NCBI RefSeq assembly: GCF_040199715.1
Contig: NZ_JBEFNA010000007.1
Span: 1 to 64,000 of the forward strand
Direction of reading: 5' to 3'
DNA: 64,000 nucleotides
DNA from: Fusobacterium sp. SYSU M8D902
GTDB taxonomy: Bacteria; Fusobacteriota; Fusobacteriia; Fusobacteriales; Fusobacteriaceae
Shown one piece after another: positions 51,071-60,234 of this stretch. Positions within the stretch are counted from its first letter, which is position 1, and every line of letters begins with the position of its first letter. The notes below the pieces were generated by a model. The model saw nothing but the letters and a program-made list of their open reading frames with translations. It was not told where the DNA came from and did no database searches. The translations under genes were made by a program, and so were the position numbers.

Positions 51071-51542
51071 TTTTTATTACCTCCTCTACCTCAAAAGCTG
51101 TTTCTTTTAATTCTATTATGAATCCACAATACATTTTGTCATCTACTTGTATTAGTTGTAAGCAATGAACTTCTTCAATATCTTTATGATTTTTTAAAGA
51201 ATTATAAATATCTTCTTTGATTAATTCTATTAGGTCCATATTAGGATATAATTGCTTTCCTACATATTTATAGATATTTAGTCCAAAGGGATATCCAATA
51301 TCTTTTATATGGACATTCCATCTGTCTCTTTCTGTATAAAACAGTTTTTTTATCCATTCTTTTATAATTTCTACTTTATTGTAGATTTTCTTAGGTTCTA
51401 AACCTTCAAAAACAAAACTTCCTTTTTCATAATCAAAAAGAACATCTTTTCCTTTTATAACCTCTTGAATTTGTAGCTCTTTTTGTTCCTCAATAGCTTG
51501 AATATCCTCATTTATTCTTAAATAACTAATAGGTAATGTCAT
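51057..51542 (-). CDS. DUF2634 (XkdS-like) baseplate wedge protein
   Basis: A 161-residue protein with FDYEKGSFVFEG, ERDRWNVHIKDIGYPFGLN and a C-terminal beta part. These match the DUF2634/XkdS (gp25-like) family. It begins 4 bases before the end of the DUF2577 gene (ATG overlap), indicating coupled translation. It connects sheath and baseplate. Confidence 0.85.
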   Translation of the reverse strand: MTLPISYLRINEDIQAIEEQKELQIQEVIKGKDVLFDYEKGSFVFEGLEPKKIYNKVEIIKEWIKKLFYTERDRWNVHIKDIGYPFGLNIYKYVGKQLYPNMDLIELIKEDIYNSLKNHKDIEEVHCLQLIQVDDKMYCGFIIELKETAFEVEEVIKIEHR

Positions 51543-51976
51543 AATCTCACCACCTTATCTATGAGATAGAAATACTTATGATCATTTGTTGGAAGCATTA
51601 AAACTTTATCTCCAATCTTTAGAGTATCAGTCCATTTTATTTTTCCCTCTGCCTTATATGTTCCTTTACCTTTTAGTTTTGGAATTGGATGAGATGGGTG
51701 TTGAGGAACAGGATCTGATTTAGTTGTATTATCAAAATCATACTCTGTTACATCGCCTTCCAAAGAGTAAGTTCTTTCATATCCAATAATTTTTTCTATG
51801 CTAATCATAATTTTTTTATTTTTTATAATTATTCCATTTTCTAATTTTACTTCTAATTCAGGAGGAGCTTTTACAACTTCCCCAGTAATAGCTCCAAGAA
51901 ATTTAGGATTATCTCTAGATTTCAACATTAGAGCTAGTTTATTTATAGCTTTATAATATTTATCATCTTTTATCAT
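51539..51976 (-). CDS. DUF2577 (XkdR-like) tail protein
   Basis: A 145-residue protein with NPKFLGAITGEVVKAPPELEVKLENGIIIK, then SHPIPKLKGKGTYKAEGKIKWTDTLKIGDKVLML. Order after the hub gene matches XkdR, and OB-like gp-V/spike character is likely. It may be part of the puncturing spike or hub. ATG follows AAGGTGG. Confidence 0.82.
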   Translation of the reverse strand: MIKDDKYYKAINKLALMLKSRDNPKFLGAITGEVVKAPPELEVKLENGIIIKNKKIMISIEKIIGYERTYSLEGDVTEYDFDNTTKSDPVPQHPSHPIPKLKGKGTYKAEGKIKWTDTLKIGDKVLMLPTNDHKYFYLIDKVVRL

Positions 51977-52981
51977 TTATTCCACCTTTTCTAGCTCTAA
52001 TGAAGCTGTAAAAATTGATTTATGCATACTAAAACTATAAGTAATGCTTGTAATTTCGAATACTCCACTTATTCCATACTTAGAGTAATCTAATTTTAAT
52101 AGTTCTCCATCTCTTACAAATTCACTCAACAAAGGAATTTCAACAGATATTTTTTCATTAACTTTATTTTCTTGAGATAATAAGTTAGTAGCAGTAATAG
52201 TTCCACCATTTAGATCATTATCTTTATAAGATACTAACTTTTGCATAAGACCATATTTTTCAATATTTTTTTTATCTTTAGCAGTACTAACTTGGATGTA
52301 TTCTTTACCTGAGGTCTTATATACTTTGATTGAATTTCTCATATTCTCAATATCCATTGTTTTTTTAGGTTCTTTGATGTAATTTAAGGCATTGCATTTA
52401 TAACCATTTAGAATAGAAGATAATGAGTTGAGAGGAGTATATAAACCTCTTTTATATTTATTCTTTTTACTTCTTTCAAAATGAAATTTGGTTTCTTCAT
52501 AGAAAAACCTAAATTCCTGATTTTCTAGATCTTTAATATTCTTAATGATCTCTTTGATAATCTCTCCTAAAGTTTTTCCAAAATAGAAATTATCAATCAT
52601 AGTATTACAACTCTCTATATTCCCAACTTTAGCTCCAAATGTTTCTATAAGTTTTCTTACAACAATGGAAGCTTCAATATCTTCAAATTGATAAATTTCT
52701 TCATTCTTTGAAAAGTACCAAGTATAGTCCACTGATTTATAAGTCAAATTAGTTATATCTCCACTAATAACTATCCCTGAAAATATCTCTTTTTCATCAA
52801 GTTTTATAACTATAACATCTCCTATTTCTACATTGTAGAATTGAGGATTTTTAGTTATAGAGAAATCTAAGGTCCAAGCAAATTCTGAGATAGATTTCTT
52901 TAATTTCATTCCTTCTTTGACTATATTTGAAATATCTATTATTTGGCTTGAATTATTTTTAATACAATACGTAGTTATCAT
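51977..52981 (-). CDS. Tail hub protein (XkdQ / late control gene D-like)
   Basis: About 334 residues from the ATG at 52981. An N-terminal domain with ISEFAWTLDFSITKNPQFYNVEIGDVIVIKLDEKEIFSGIV and a C-terminal part with NEKISVEIPLLSEFVRDGELLKLDYSKYGISGVFEITSITYSF fit hub proteins of contractile tails (gp27-like fold). It sits between the XkdP-like and DUF2577 genes. Confidence 0.85.
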   Translation of the reverse strand: MITTYCIKNNSSQIIDISNIVKEGMKLKKSISEFAWTLDFSITKNPQFYNVEIGDVIVIKLDEKEIFSGIVISGDITNLTYKSVDYTWYFSKNEEIYQFEDIEASIVVRKLIETFGAKVGNIESCNTMIDNFYFGKTLGEIIKEIIKNIKDLENQEFRFFYEETKFHFERSKKNKYKRGLYTPLNSLSSILNGYKCNALNYIKEPKKTMDIENMRNSIKVYKTSGKEYIQVSTAKDKKNIEKYGLMQKLVSYKDNDLNGGTITATNLLSQENKVNEKISVEIPLLSEFVRDGELLKLDYSKYGISGVFEITSITYSFSMHKSIFTASLELEKVE

Positions 52982-52990
52982 TATAAGCAC

Positions 52991-53644
52991 CTACTTACTC
53001 AAGTTAAAAGCTTCAGGCTTAAATACATAATTTTTAGATTGTGTTTCATAAATGCTTGGATCTTTAGCTTCTTCGAACTCAATACTATAGTTAATATCTC
53101 CCTCAGGAGTTGTATTATATTCAAATTTAGAGATATAACATTTTAAAACTAATCCTACTCCCGTAATTACAAGTTTAATTGGAGTTTCTTTTAGTTTTAA
53201 TTCATCTACTTTATTTACACAATCTATTCCAAAATATTTGTAATCATTAGAAAAAGAATAGTAGGTGTTTGGAAAGAAAGAGGAAAAACCAACTACCTTA
53301 AAATCAATATCTTTTTTATAGTTTATTTTTCCAGCTATTGTATCAACTTCCTCAATAGTATTATCATTTCCAATAAATTTTATATTTGATGCTGTAACAG
53401 GAAAGGTAAATATTGAAAGTTCAACTCCATTCTTTTCTTCTGCTATTGATATTTTTATCTCTTTAAATATTCTTACAAACGAATATAATTTTCTAAGTAA
53501 TGGAGTATTTTGAACTATCTGATTTATATTACTTGCTATTCCTCCAGTTATTTTATTTGTGGCCCATTCACTCAATTGTGTTTGAGGGTCAATTTTAGCT
53601 AAAGAACTAGTTTGTAATAATTTTTCAAGTGCTTCTGTCATCAT
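52991..53644 (-). CDS. Tail protein, XkdP position, without LysM
   Basis: About 217 residues from the ATG at 53644, which follows AGGAGGTGG (the longer frame starts at a GTG within the ribosome site). Blocks ISIAEEKNGVELSIFTFPVTASNI and YSIEFEEAKDP are typical of XkdP N-terminal domains (YSIEFxEhKxP). The LysM part found in PBSX XkdP is absent here. It probably links the tape measure to the hub. Confidence 0.75.
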   Translation of the reverse strand: MMTEALEKLLQTSSLAKIDPQTQLSEWATNKITGGIASNINQIVQNTPLLRKLYSFVRIFKEIKISIAEEKNGVELSIFTFPVTASNIKFIGNDNTIEEVDTIAGKINYKKDIDFKVVGFSSFFPNTYYSFSNDYKYFGIDCVNKVDELKLKETPIKLVITGVGLVLKCYISKFEYNTTPEGDINYSIEFEEAKDPSIYETQSKNYVFKPEAFNLSK

Positions 53645-53656
53645 ATTTACCACCTC

Positions 53657-55807
53657 CTAGATATTTCCTAAAGCAATTGTTAAATCTTCAACAACTTGAG
53701 AAATAATATCTTCTACACTATCACCTTTATTGATATTAATAACTATTTGAGAGTTATTAGTAGCTGTATTATTGCTCTTTTCTCCTTTGAAACTTAAAAG
53801 ATTTTTTATGGCCAATAATGTATCTAACATTTTTTCTTCAATAGTCTTTTCAACAGTGGCTGAGGTATAAATATTATTTGAAGTAGAACTATTAGAATTA
53901 CTATTATAAATATTTCCATTAACACTATTATTTTTAGTTCCTTTTAGATAATATCCGTTATGTTTAATTTTATCATTACTTGTACCACTACCACTTAGTA
54001 AATAGTCTGTATTTACTCCTTGCCCTGTTCCAGCATTTATCTCATTAGAAGCTTGGTTAGGATTATTCCTTACTTGATTTACTCTATCTTGTATCTCTTT
54101 TTCTGTTTCTTCTCTTGTTTTACCTTGAGTTCCAGCAGTAACAAAATCTTTAGCTTTGTTATATACATTTTTTCCAAAATCAATTATTCCCTCAACAAAA
54201 CTAAATTTTTTAATCCAACCCCATAAACTTTTTAACTTATCAATTAATGGAGCTATTGTATTTCTAAATCTTTCAGATTTTTTATATAACATATAAAAAC
54301 CTACTCCAAGCCCTACAATAGCACCTACTATCAAAGCCACAGGAGAGACTAAAATTCCTAAAGCAGCAGTTAAAGCAGTCGTTGCTGTTGTCGCTAAAAA
54401 CATATTTCCTGTGAAAAGAGCAGTTACAATGGTAGCTGCTGACATAACAATATTTCCAGCAAATAAAATACCATTTTTTATAGCACTAGCTGTTGTTAAA
54501 GCTTTCTCCCATATAGTAGTAGCAATTAAAACTCCTTTATATGCTAAGAAACCAGCCGTTAGTGCTGTAATAGTAAAGGTCATAGTTTCAGCTACATAGC
54601 TTCCAGAGTTTAACCACTCAATAAAACCTGTTCCTGCTGAAATAAGTTGTGTAGCTACATTTATAAGATCTATTATTGCTGGAGCTAAATATTGTCCAAA
54701 CGATATACCTAATCCCTCAGTTGCTGAAGTTAAGTTTTTAAATGCTCCTCCAACACCAGCTCCAAGTATTTTAGCAAGTTGACTAGCAAAACCACTTGAA
54801 CTTTGGACTTCATTTATAAGTTTATCTAACTCTTCCTTAGGAGTATCTAATAATCTATTCATTGCTTGAGAACCTTGCTCTTGGAATACTTGACTTATAA
54901 AACTTTCTCTTTGAGCTTTTTCCATTCCTTTAGTTTTATCTTTAATATCTTCAATAATATCTAATATATTTCTATAACTTCCATCTTCTGTAAGTTGTAC
55001 TCCTATTTTAGTTAACATTTCTTGTTTTTTATTATTTTGTAAAGTAGAAAATACAGCTTGTAAAGCAGTCCCAGCCTGTGATCCTTTTAGTGATAAATTT
55101 CCTAACTGACCTAAAATTCCTAAAGTTTGTTCTAAACTTAATCCAAATTGCTTAGCTCCATTTCCACTATATTTTAAACTTTCAGCTAAATTCCTAACAT
55201 CAGTAGTAGTTGAACTAGCCGTTTTGGTAAGCATATCTCCTACTTGTGTAGATTTACTAGCATCTAAACCAAACATTCTTAAAGCTCCAGCTGTTATTTC
55301 AGTAGCTTCAGCTAATCCCATTTGTGCTGCTGTTGCTGTATCTAATATTCCTGGAGTTGCTGCTAAAATTTCATTGTTACTAAATCCAGCTTTTGCAAAT
55401 TCAAATTGTGCTTCAGCTGCCTCACTAGCACTCCAAGAAGTTGTTCTCCCTAGTTCTTTAGCTTGGAATCTTAATAGCTCCATTGTTTCAGCATTAGCTC
55501 CTGTTGTCCCTTGAACTCTACGAGCCACGTCATCAAACGCAGTGAACATATTAATGGATTTTTTTATACCCATTCCAACTATTGCAATTCCAGCTATCTG
55601 CTTCATCTTTCCTATAAAAGCATTATAAGGTTGAGTATTTTCAGCTTTTTTTCCAAGCTTTTTCATTTTTTCAGCTAAATCATCTACACTTACTCCAGCT
55701 TTTTTAGCTCTTTCCATCAGTTCATCAACTATGCCACCAACTTTTTGTAATTCTTGTTGTCCCTTTGCTTGAGCAACAATTTCAATATAATCTACTTCTC
55801 TAGCCAT
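53657..55807 (-). CDS. Tail tape measure protein
   Basis: A 716-residue protein. Residues 1-90 form a coiled coil; 100-350 match the tape-measure core (GRTTSWSASEAAEAQFEFAKAGFSNNEILAATPGILDTA, and LKGSQAGTALQAVFSTLQ). Hydrophobic segments occur at about 395-510, followed by a low-complexity Asn/Ser-rich stretch (NSVNGNIYNSNSNSSTSNN) and a C-terminal helix. It sets tail length and is ejected with DNA. It overlaps the frameshifted chaperone product by 8 bases. Confidence 0.92.
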   Translation of the reverse strand: MAREVDYIEIVAQAKGQQELQKVGGIVDELMERAKKAGVSVDDLAEKMKKLGKKAENTQPYNAFIGKMKQIAGIAIVGMGIKKSINMFTAFDDVARRVQGTTGANAETMELLRFQAKELGRTTSWSASEAAEAQFEFAKAGFSNNEILAATPGILDTATAAQMGLAEATEITAGALRMFGLDASKSTQVGDMLTKTASSTTTDVRNLAESLKYSGNGAKQFGLSLEQTLGILGQLGNLSLKGSQAGTALQAVFSTLQNNKKQEMLTKIGVQLTEDGSYRNILDIIEDIKDKTKGMEKAQRESFISQVFQEQGSQAMNRLLDTPKEELDKLINEVQSSSGFASQLAKILGAGVGGAFKNLTSATEGLGISFGQYLAPAIIDLINVATQLISAGTGFIEWLNSGSYVAETMTFTITALTAGFLAYKGVLIATTIWEKALTTASAIKNGILFAGNIVMSAATIVTALFTGNMFLATTATTALTAALGILVSPVALIVGAIVGLGVGFYMLYKKSERFRNTIAPLIDKLKSLWGWIKKFSFVEGIIDFGKNVYNKAKDFVTAGTQGKTREETEKEIQDRVNQVRNNPNQASNEINAGTGQGVNTDYLLSGSGTSNDKIKHNGYYLKGTKNNSVNGNIYNSNSNSSTSNNIYTSATVEKTIEEKMLDTLLAIKNLLSFKGEKSNNTATNNSQIVININKGDSVEDIISQVVEDLTIALGNI

Positions 55808-55985
55808 ATAACCTCCTATTTCTTATCCCTTGTTTTTCTTCTTCCTTTTCTAATATAAAACAGGCTTCTAAAAATGCCTGTTCTATACTATTTAGTTCTA
55901 TAAGAGGTTTAGAAAATATATTCTGTCCTTTTAAGCTCCAATGATAGAGTCCGTATAATCTATCATTAGATTTAATTAGTTTTTT
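55800..55985 (-). other. -1 frameshift extension of the tail assembly chaperone
   Basis: The slippery heptamer A AAA AAC (minus strand, 55979-55985) lies directly before the TAA of the chaperone gene. After a -1 slip the frame stays open for 59 codons to a TAG at 55800. The extension has GLYHWSLKG and SIEQAFLEACFILEKEEEK, like the gpT/gpE' parts of tail chaperones. It ends 8 bases into the tape measure gene. This is the position and layout of programmed frameshifts in contractile and long tails. Confidence 0.85.
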
Positions 55986-56353
55986 ATATCACTTATTAAT
56001 ACTGCTCTATTTTGAGTTAAATTTAGTCTTCCAACATGCTGTAAAAGGTCATCTAATTCTTCCTCTGTAAATATTTTCTTCAAAAGTGCCAATTTATTAT
56101 TTACTTTAAAAACTGTTTGAACTTCTTTGTTAGATAAATCAGGATTAATAATAGCTTCTGAAAGTAAGTAAAATTTATCACTTCTTTCTGTCATTGCTAA
56201 TAATATAGATGAACTAGGTTTTTCTAATGTAACAAAAGGTTCTTCAAAACCTAATTCTTCAAATCTTGGTATTTTTACCTTAACTGATGTTCTTTTTATT
56301 TTAGATTTATCCTTTATTCTCTCTGCATTATCTATTAATTCTTTGATATCCAT
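55976..56353 (-). CDS. Tail assembly chaperone (XkdN-like)
   Basis: A 125-residue protein with KIKRTSVKVKIPRFEELGFEEPFVTLEKPSS and EELDDLLQHVGRLNLT, as in XkdN-like chaperones. It binds the tape measure during tail assembly. Its stop codon is preceded by a slippery A AAA AAC, so a fraction of ribosomes should make a longer gpG-T-like fusion. GAGG is 7 bases before ATG. Confidence 0.82.
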   Translation of the reverse strand: MDIKELIDNAERIKDKSKIKRTSVKVKIPRFEELGFEEPFVTLEKPSSSILLAMTERSDKFYLLSEAIINPDLSNKEVQTVFKVNNKLALLKKIFTEEELDDLLQHVGRLNLTQNRAVLISDIKN

Positions 56354-56364
56354 TAATTTTCCTC

Positions 56365-56817
56365 CTATATATCTTCAATACTCTCTAAAATATCAATATT
56401 GCTTGGTTGTGCTGATAAAGTAATCTCTCTTTCTAAAAGTTCTCCTCTTTGGAAAGATAAAATATCAAAATCACCTGTAAATAAGCAATTTGAAATAGCT
56501 ATTGCCTCTGCTCCATATGCATCTGGGTCATCTATCTGTATATTCAAATCACAATAATTATTTAATTTTCCAGCTTTTACATTTTCCAAAATTTTTAATT
56601 CTTGAGAAAATACCTTTTGTAATTTTATTGTCAATTCTAAAGAACTAGATGTATTCTTTTTTCCTGTTTCTCCATTTGCAAGTTTTACATCCTTTCCTTC
56701 TAAACTTAATTTTCCTGTAAACTCTAATATTTCTGCTATATTTCTTCCATCCATATATACTTTACCAAATGAACCATTTACTACATCACCTGGTTTAAAG
56801 TTAAATTCTCCAGCCAT
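56365..56817 (-). CDS. Tail tube protein (XkdM-like)
   Basis: A 150-residue protein: FKPGDVVNGSFGKVYMDGRNIAEILEFTGKLSLEGKDVKLAN and LSFQRGELLEREITLSAQP. These fit the XkdM tube family. It lies between the sheath and chaperone genes, as in PBSX. AGGAGG six bases before ATG. Confidence 0.9.
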   Translation of the reverse strand: MAGEFNFKPGDVVNGSFGKVYMDGRNIAEILEFTGKLSLEGKDVKLANGETGKKNTSSSLELTIKLQKVFSQELKILENVKAGKLNNYCDLNIQIDDPDAYGAEAIAISNCLFTGDFDILSFQRGELLEREITLSAQPSNIDILESIEDI

Positions 56818-56827
56818 TTTTTACCTC

Positions 56828-57982
56828 CTATAAATAAGCTGCTCCTTCAAATTCCTCCATTACATCTGTAGGTTTGTAGTCAGGAATATAGGCAAATAAT
56901 ATATCATCTGTATTTGCTCTTAATAACTCGTATTCAGTTAATTTCTTAGCTTCCTCTTCTGATATTGGTTTACCTTTATAAGTTCCCTTTCCTATGATGT
57001 AATCTCTAACAGCTTCAGTATCGATCTTCATTCTATTTTCATTAGCTGGATCTAATTGACCAGCTTTTATAAATGTTTTTAAATAAGCATTAACTGCACC
57101 TAAAAATAATAATTTATTTGAATAGATATTTTGATATTTACCTCTATAGCTTTCCTTAAAAACATTTCTTATATCTTTTTGATGAAGATCCATAATCTCC
57201 ATTTTTCTTATTTTTGTAAAACTTCTATTCTTTGTGTCTGTTGCAGTTGTAAATGATGTGATTCCTCTCAGAATTGTATATTTTTTACCATCAAAAGTTG
57301 TTAATAATTTTCCTTCTCCAATTGCTGTATTTTCATCTTCAACACTAGTCTTAAATGCTTTTAACCAAGACTGTTCCATATTAGTTATAGAAGCATTGAG
57401 TGGAGCTCCAGCACATAACGAAGCTATACATAATGTATATTCTTGTGCTGTATAAGCTTTATCTTCAAAATCAACTATTGTGTGAGCTATTTGCCTTGAA
57501 TCATAATCTATTATCCAAGGTTTATCAGGTTTAGCTGATGATGATACAACTAATTTTATTGTAGAAATATCATTTCCAAGTTTAATTGTTTCGTCATTTC
57601 TTATTGAATTTATCCAACTTTCTAAATCAGATACCAATGTTTCAGGCTTATCTTCTCCTGTTGTAAAAGGACAACATAAATAGTTAGGTTCATCTATTTT
57701 TATTTCTTTTAGAACCTCTTTAATGTTTTCTTTAGTTGCTTTATATACTACGACTTTAAAAGGATTTCCTCTAAAAGCCATAGCTTTTAAAGCCTTGAAG
57801 TTTTCATCACTCCAATCTTTTTTATCAATTTCAACTGCTGAATAATATTCTTTTTTAGTAAATTCTTCAGATGTTGTATCAAACATAATTACTGCCAACA
57901 CACCTCTAATACTTTTACTTAAAGCAACAGCAGCTCTTTCTATAAAATCAAGTTTAAACTTTGGTTTTCCATTTAGTGCCAT
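56828..57982 (-). CDS. Tail sheath protein (XkdK-like)
   Basis: A 384-residue sheath: FIERAAVALSKSIRGVLAVIM start, AGAPLNASITNMEQSWLKAF and KTILRGITSFTT-like KKYTILRGITSFTTAT, then RKMEIMDLHQKDIRNVFKESYRGKYQN. It shows the phage has a contractile (myo-like) tail. AGGAGGAG precedes the ATG. Confidence 0.93.
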   Translation of the reverse strand: MALNGKPKFKLDFIERAAVALSKSIRGVLAVIMFDTTSEEFTKKEYYSAVEIDKKDWSDENFKALKAMAFRGNPFKVVVYKATKENIKEVLKEIKIDEPNYLCCPFTTGEDKPETLVSDLESWINSIRNDETIKLGNDISTIKLVVSSSAKPDKPWIIDYDSRQIAHTIVDFEDKAYTAQEYTLCIASLCAGAPLNASITNMEQSWLKAFKTSVEDENTAIGEGKLLTTFDGKKYTILRGITSFTTATDTKNRSFTKIRKMEIMDLHQKDIRNVFKESYRGKYQNIYSNKLLFLGAVNAYLKTFIKAGQLDPANENRMKIDTEAVRDYIIGKGTYKGKPISEEEAKKLTEYELLRANTDDILFAYIPDYKPTDVMEEFEGAAYL

Positions 57983-57990
57983 ATCTCCTC

Positions 57991-58443
57991 CTATTTGTCA
58001 TTTAAGATATAACTATCATTTAATTTTTCTATAGTTTTAAATAATCCTTCATCTAATATATCTCTTGTACAATCATAACTACACTGAATTTCAGCTACTC
58101 TTATTCCACCTCTATCTGCTATAGTTGAATATTCAATTTTATATGAATTATCAATATTATAAAAATTTGAAGTTTCAAAGTTATTTTTAAGATACTTAAT
58201 AAATTCTTTTACTTCATTTCTAAAATCTAACAATTCATATCTTGAACTAGATTTAGAATAAAATATTGAAAAATTAATAGTTTTTTGTTTCTTATTTTCT
58301 TCCTCACCAGTAATAACAAAATAAACAGTATTTCCTTCTACTTTCTCATCAATAAAATCATCTTGATAGAAAGCTCTCCATCTTTCTCTACCCTTTTCTT
58401 TTTCAAATTTTTCTTTGAAAAAAGCCAATCTTTTATTAATCAT
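57991..58443 (-). CDS. Tail completion/terminator-like protein
   Basis: A 150-residue protein directly before the sheath gene; KYLKNNFETSNFYNIDNSYKIEYSTIADRGGIRVAEIQCSYDC has the look of tail terminator proteins. Its start overlaps the upstream gene by 8 bases. Assigned mainly by position. Confidence 0.6.
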   Translation of the reverse strand: MINKRLAFFKEKFEKEKGRERWRAFYQDDFIDEKVEGNTVYFVITGEEENKKQKTINFSIFYSKSSSRYELLDFRNEVKEFIKYLKNNFETSNFYNIDNSYKIEYSTIADRGGIRVAEIQCSYDCTRDILDEGLFKTIEKLNDSYILNDK

Positions 58444-58846
58444 TTATACCTCTTTGACTAAAAACTATTAATTTAGCTGGTTTTCTTTGCTTAGAAACTT
58501 CCTCTTCTTCTAGTTCTATAACTTCATTTTTAAAAAGTTCCAACAGTTCAATTAATGTTTCTTTTTTATCTTTTGATTCTTCCTCAAGCTCTATCCCTTC
58601 AAATAATTTCCATTGAATATATAGCTCTTTGGCTGCTATCCAGTTATCCTCTGTTAACTTATCTGTTTTATTTTTTAAATATGTAGTTATGAATCTTTCA
58701 GCTTTTTTATTGATAGAGATAGCTTCTATACTATCTAATTTTCTTTCAAGTTCTTCTCTTGTTATTCTAAGTGAATTAGTTATATGCTCTATATATACTT
58801 CTTCAAAATAATCTATAGTTATTTGAGGTATAACAATCTCTTCCAT
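58436..58846 (-). CDS. Head-tail connector-like protein
   Basis: A 136-residue acidic, helical protein after the capsid gene (ITIDYFEEVYIEHITNSLRITREELERKLD and IAAKELYIQWKLFEG-like WIAAKELYIQWKLF). Position between capsid and tail completion genes suggests a head-completion/connector protein. No firm family. Confidence 0.55.
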   Translation of the reverse strand: MEEIVIPQITIDYFEEVYIEHITNSLRITREELERKLDSIEAISINKKAERFITTYLKNKTDKLTEDNWIAAKELYIQWKLFEGIELEEESKDKKETLIELLELFKNEVIELEEEEVSKQRKPAKLIVFSQRGIND

Positions 58847-58884
58847 AATCCCTCCATTAAAGTAGAAGAGGATTTATTCCTCTT

Positions 58885-59862
58885 CTATGCAAATGTTACT
58901 TCATATCTTTCAAATTTTTCTAAAGATAGAACTATTGGCATTGGAGCTGATTTACCCCATAATCCTTTAGATCCTGATGTTTCTTCAACTCTAGTATCTC
59001 CAGCAATTAATTCTGCTCTAATAAGTTTAGATTCATTTGATTTAATATCTCCATACATCAAGCAACCATATCCTACTGCTAATCCTTTTGGATCTGATAA
59101 AATAATCATATTTTGAGTATCAATTACTTCTCCTGTTGCATCTTTACCATTTGTTAAAAGTTCTATTTTCTTTTCTCCTAATTCTAAATAAGGTTGTTCA
59201 CCAAATACAAACTTAACATTATTGATATTTTGTCTAGTATTATTTGCTTCATTTTTTAAAGCTGTAAACACCTTTTCTCCAATTTCTACTTTAGGGAACA
59301 TACCATGTTTAGTATGATATTTTAGTAATAAAGCTAATATTTCATCTGAATAAACTGTTTTAGCTGTAAATGATAAAGATTTATTCTCAGTAACACCAAC
59401 ATTAATAAGTACGCCATCTTTATCTACATATGTCCCTTTTAAATATGCTTCAGCACACATTCTTTCAAATTTATTTCCTAGAGCAGCTGCAATAATTCTT
59501 GAATATTTATTTTCTAATTGTTTTATAGTTGGAATCTCATTTCCTGTTGAAGTGATTAGTGGAATACCTGCTTGAAGTTGAATAATATCACTTGGAGAGA
59601 ATAAAGCTTGTGCTCCAATGATATCTGGTTCAAACTCTGTAACTGCAAATCCATTTTTATCTACTATAGGTAGAATTTCATCTCTTCCTACAATTCCAGC
59701 TGTAACAAAATAATCTGTTAAATCTTCTATTCTTATTCTTTCAGTAGGAGATAGATATTTATTTCCTGAGTTTAAAAATTTTGTTGAATAAACTCTAGGA
59801 ATATCCATTCTCTTTGAAAGTTCTGCAATTAACGAAATTAAATAAATCATTCTTTTATCCAT
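58885..59862 (-). CDS. Major capsid protein (gpE-like family)
   Basis: A 325-residue protein with IGAQALFSPSDIIQLQAGIPLITSTGNEIPTIKQLENKYSR, IAAALGNKFERMCAEAYLKGTY and a C-terminal part with AELIAGDTRVEETSGSKGLWGKSAPMPIVLS. It matches major capsid protein E. It follows protease and decoration genes, as in Mu-like and lambda-like heads. Confidence 0.9.
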   Translation of the reverse strand: MDKRMIYLISLIAELSKRMDIPRVYSTKFLNSGNKYLSPTERIRIEDLTDYFVTAGIVGRDEILPIVDKNGFAVTEFEPDIIGAQALFSPSDIIQLQAGIPLITSTGNEIPTIKQLENKYSRIIAAALGNKFERMCAEAYLKGTYVDKDGVLINVGVTENKSLSFTAKTVYSDEILALLLKYHTKHGMFPKVEIGEKVFTALKNEANNTRQNINNVKFVFGEQPYLELGEKKIELLTNGKDATGEVIDTQNMIILSDPKGLAVGYGCLMYGDIKSNESKLIRAELIAGDTRVEETSGSKGLWGKSAPMPIVLSLEKFERYEVTFA

Positions 59863-59864
59863 AT

Positions 59865-60233
59865 TTAAGCCTCCTTAGTTCCTACAATTAATGGTGCAAA
59901 AATAACACCAGCAAGTTTTAACTGTGATAATGCAGTAAAATCTTTTGCCCAATCAATACCTTTTATATCATCTTGAGCTACTATTATTTGAGTTGAAATT
60001 CTTCCTGTCCCTTGTGTTGAAGTAACATTTATATCTTCTCCAGTATATAGCCCAGCTATTACTCCTAAGTTTTCATCTCCAGCTTTGTATGCATAAAACT
60101 TTCCATCAGCCTTACTTTGTGCTATAGCTTGAAGATGTTTTACCTCTCCTTTTCCCAATATTATTCTCATATCAGGTTGTAATCTTTTAAAACTTCTGCT
60201 TTCTTTTCTTTCTTCTCTTTTCAAATATCCCAT
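59865..60233 (-). CDS. Head decoration-like protein
   Basis: A 122-residue protein just upstream of the capsid gene: HLQAIAQSKADGKFYAYKAGDENLGVIAGLYTGEDINV. This resembles head decoration/stabiliser proteins (gpD-like), which cap the capsid surface. Position supports it. Confidence 0.65.
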   Translation of the reverse strand: MGYLKREERKESRSFKRLQPDMRIILGKGEVKHLQAIAQSKADGKFYAYKAGDENLGVIAGLYTGEDINVTSTQGTGRISTQIIVAQDDIKGIDWAKDFTALSQLKLAGVIFAPLIVGTKEA

Positions 60234-60234
60234 T

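Noticed and set aside
55915-55935. Stretch TTCTGTCCTTTT resembling a fifth recombination site
   Set aside because: Only about 11-12 bases match, the AATTAAAAAA half is missing and it lies in the frameshift extension of the chaperone; chance similarity.
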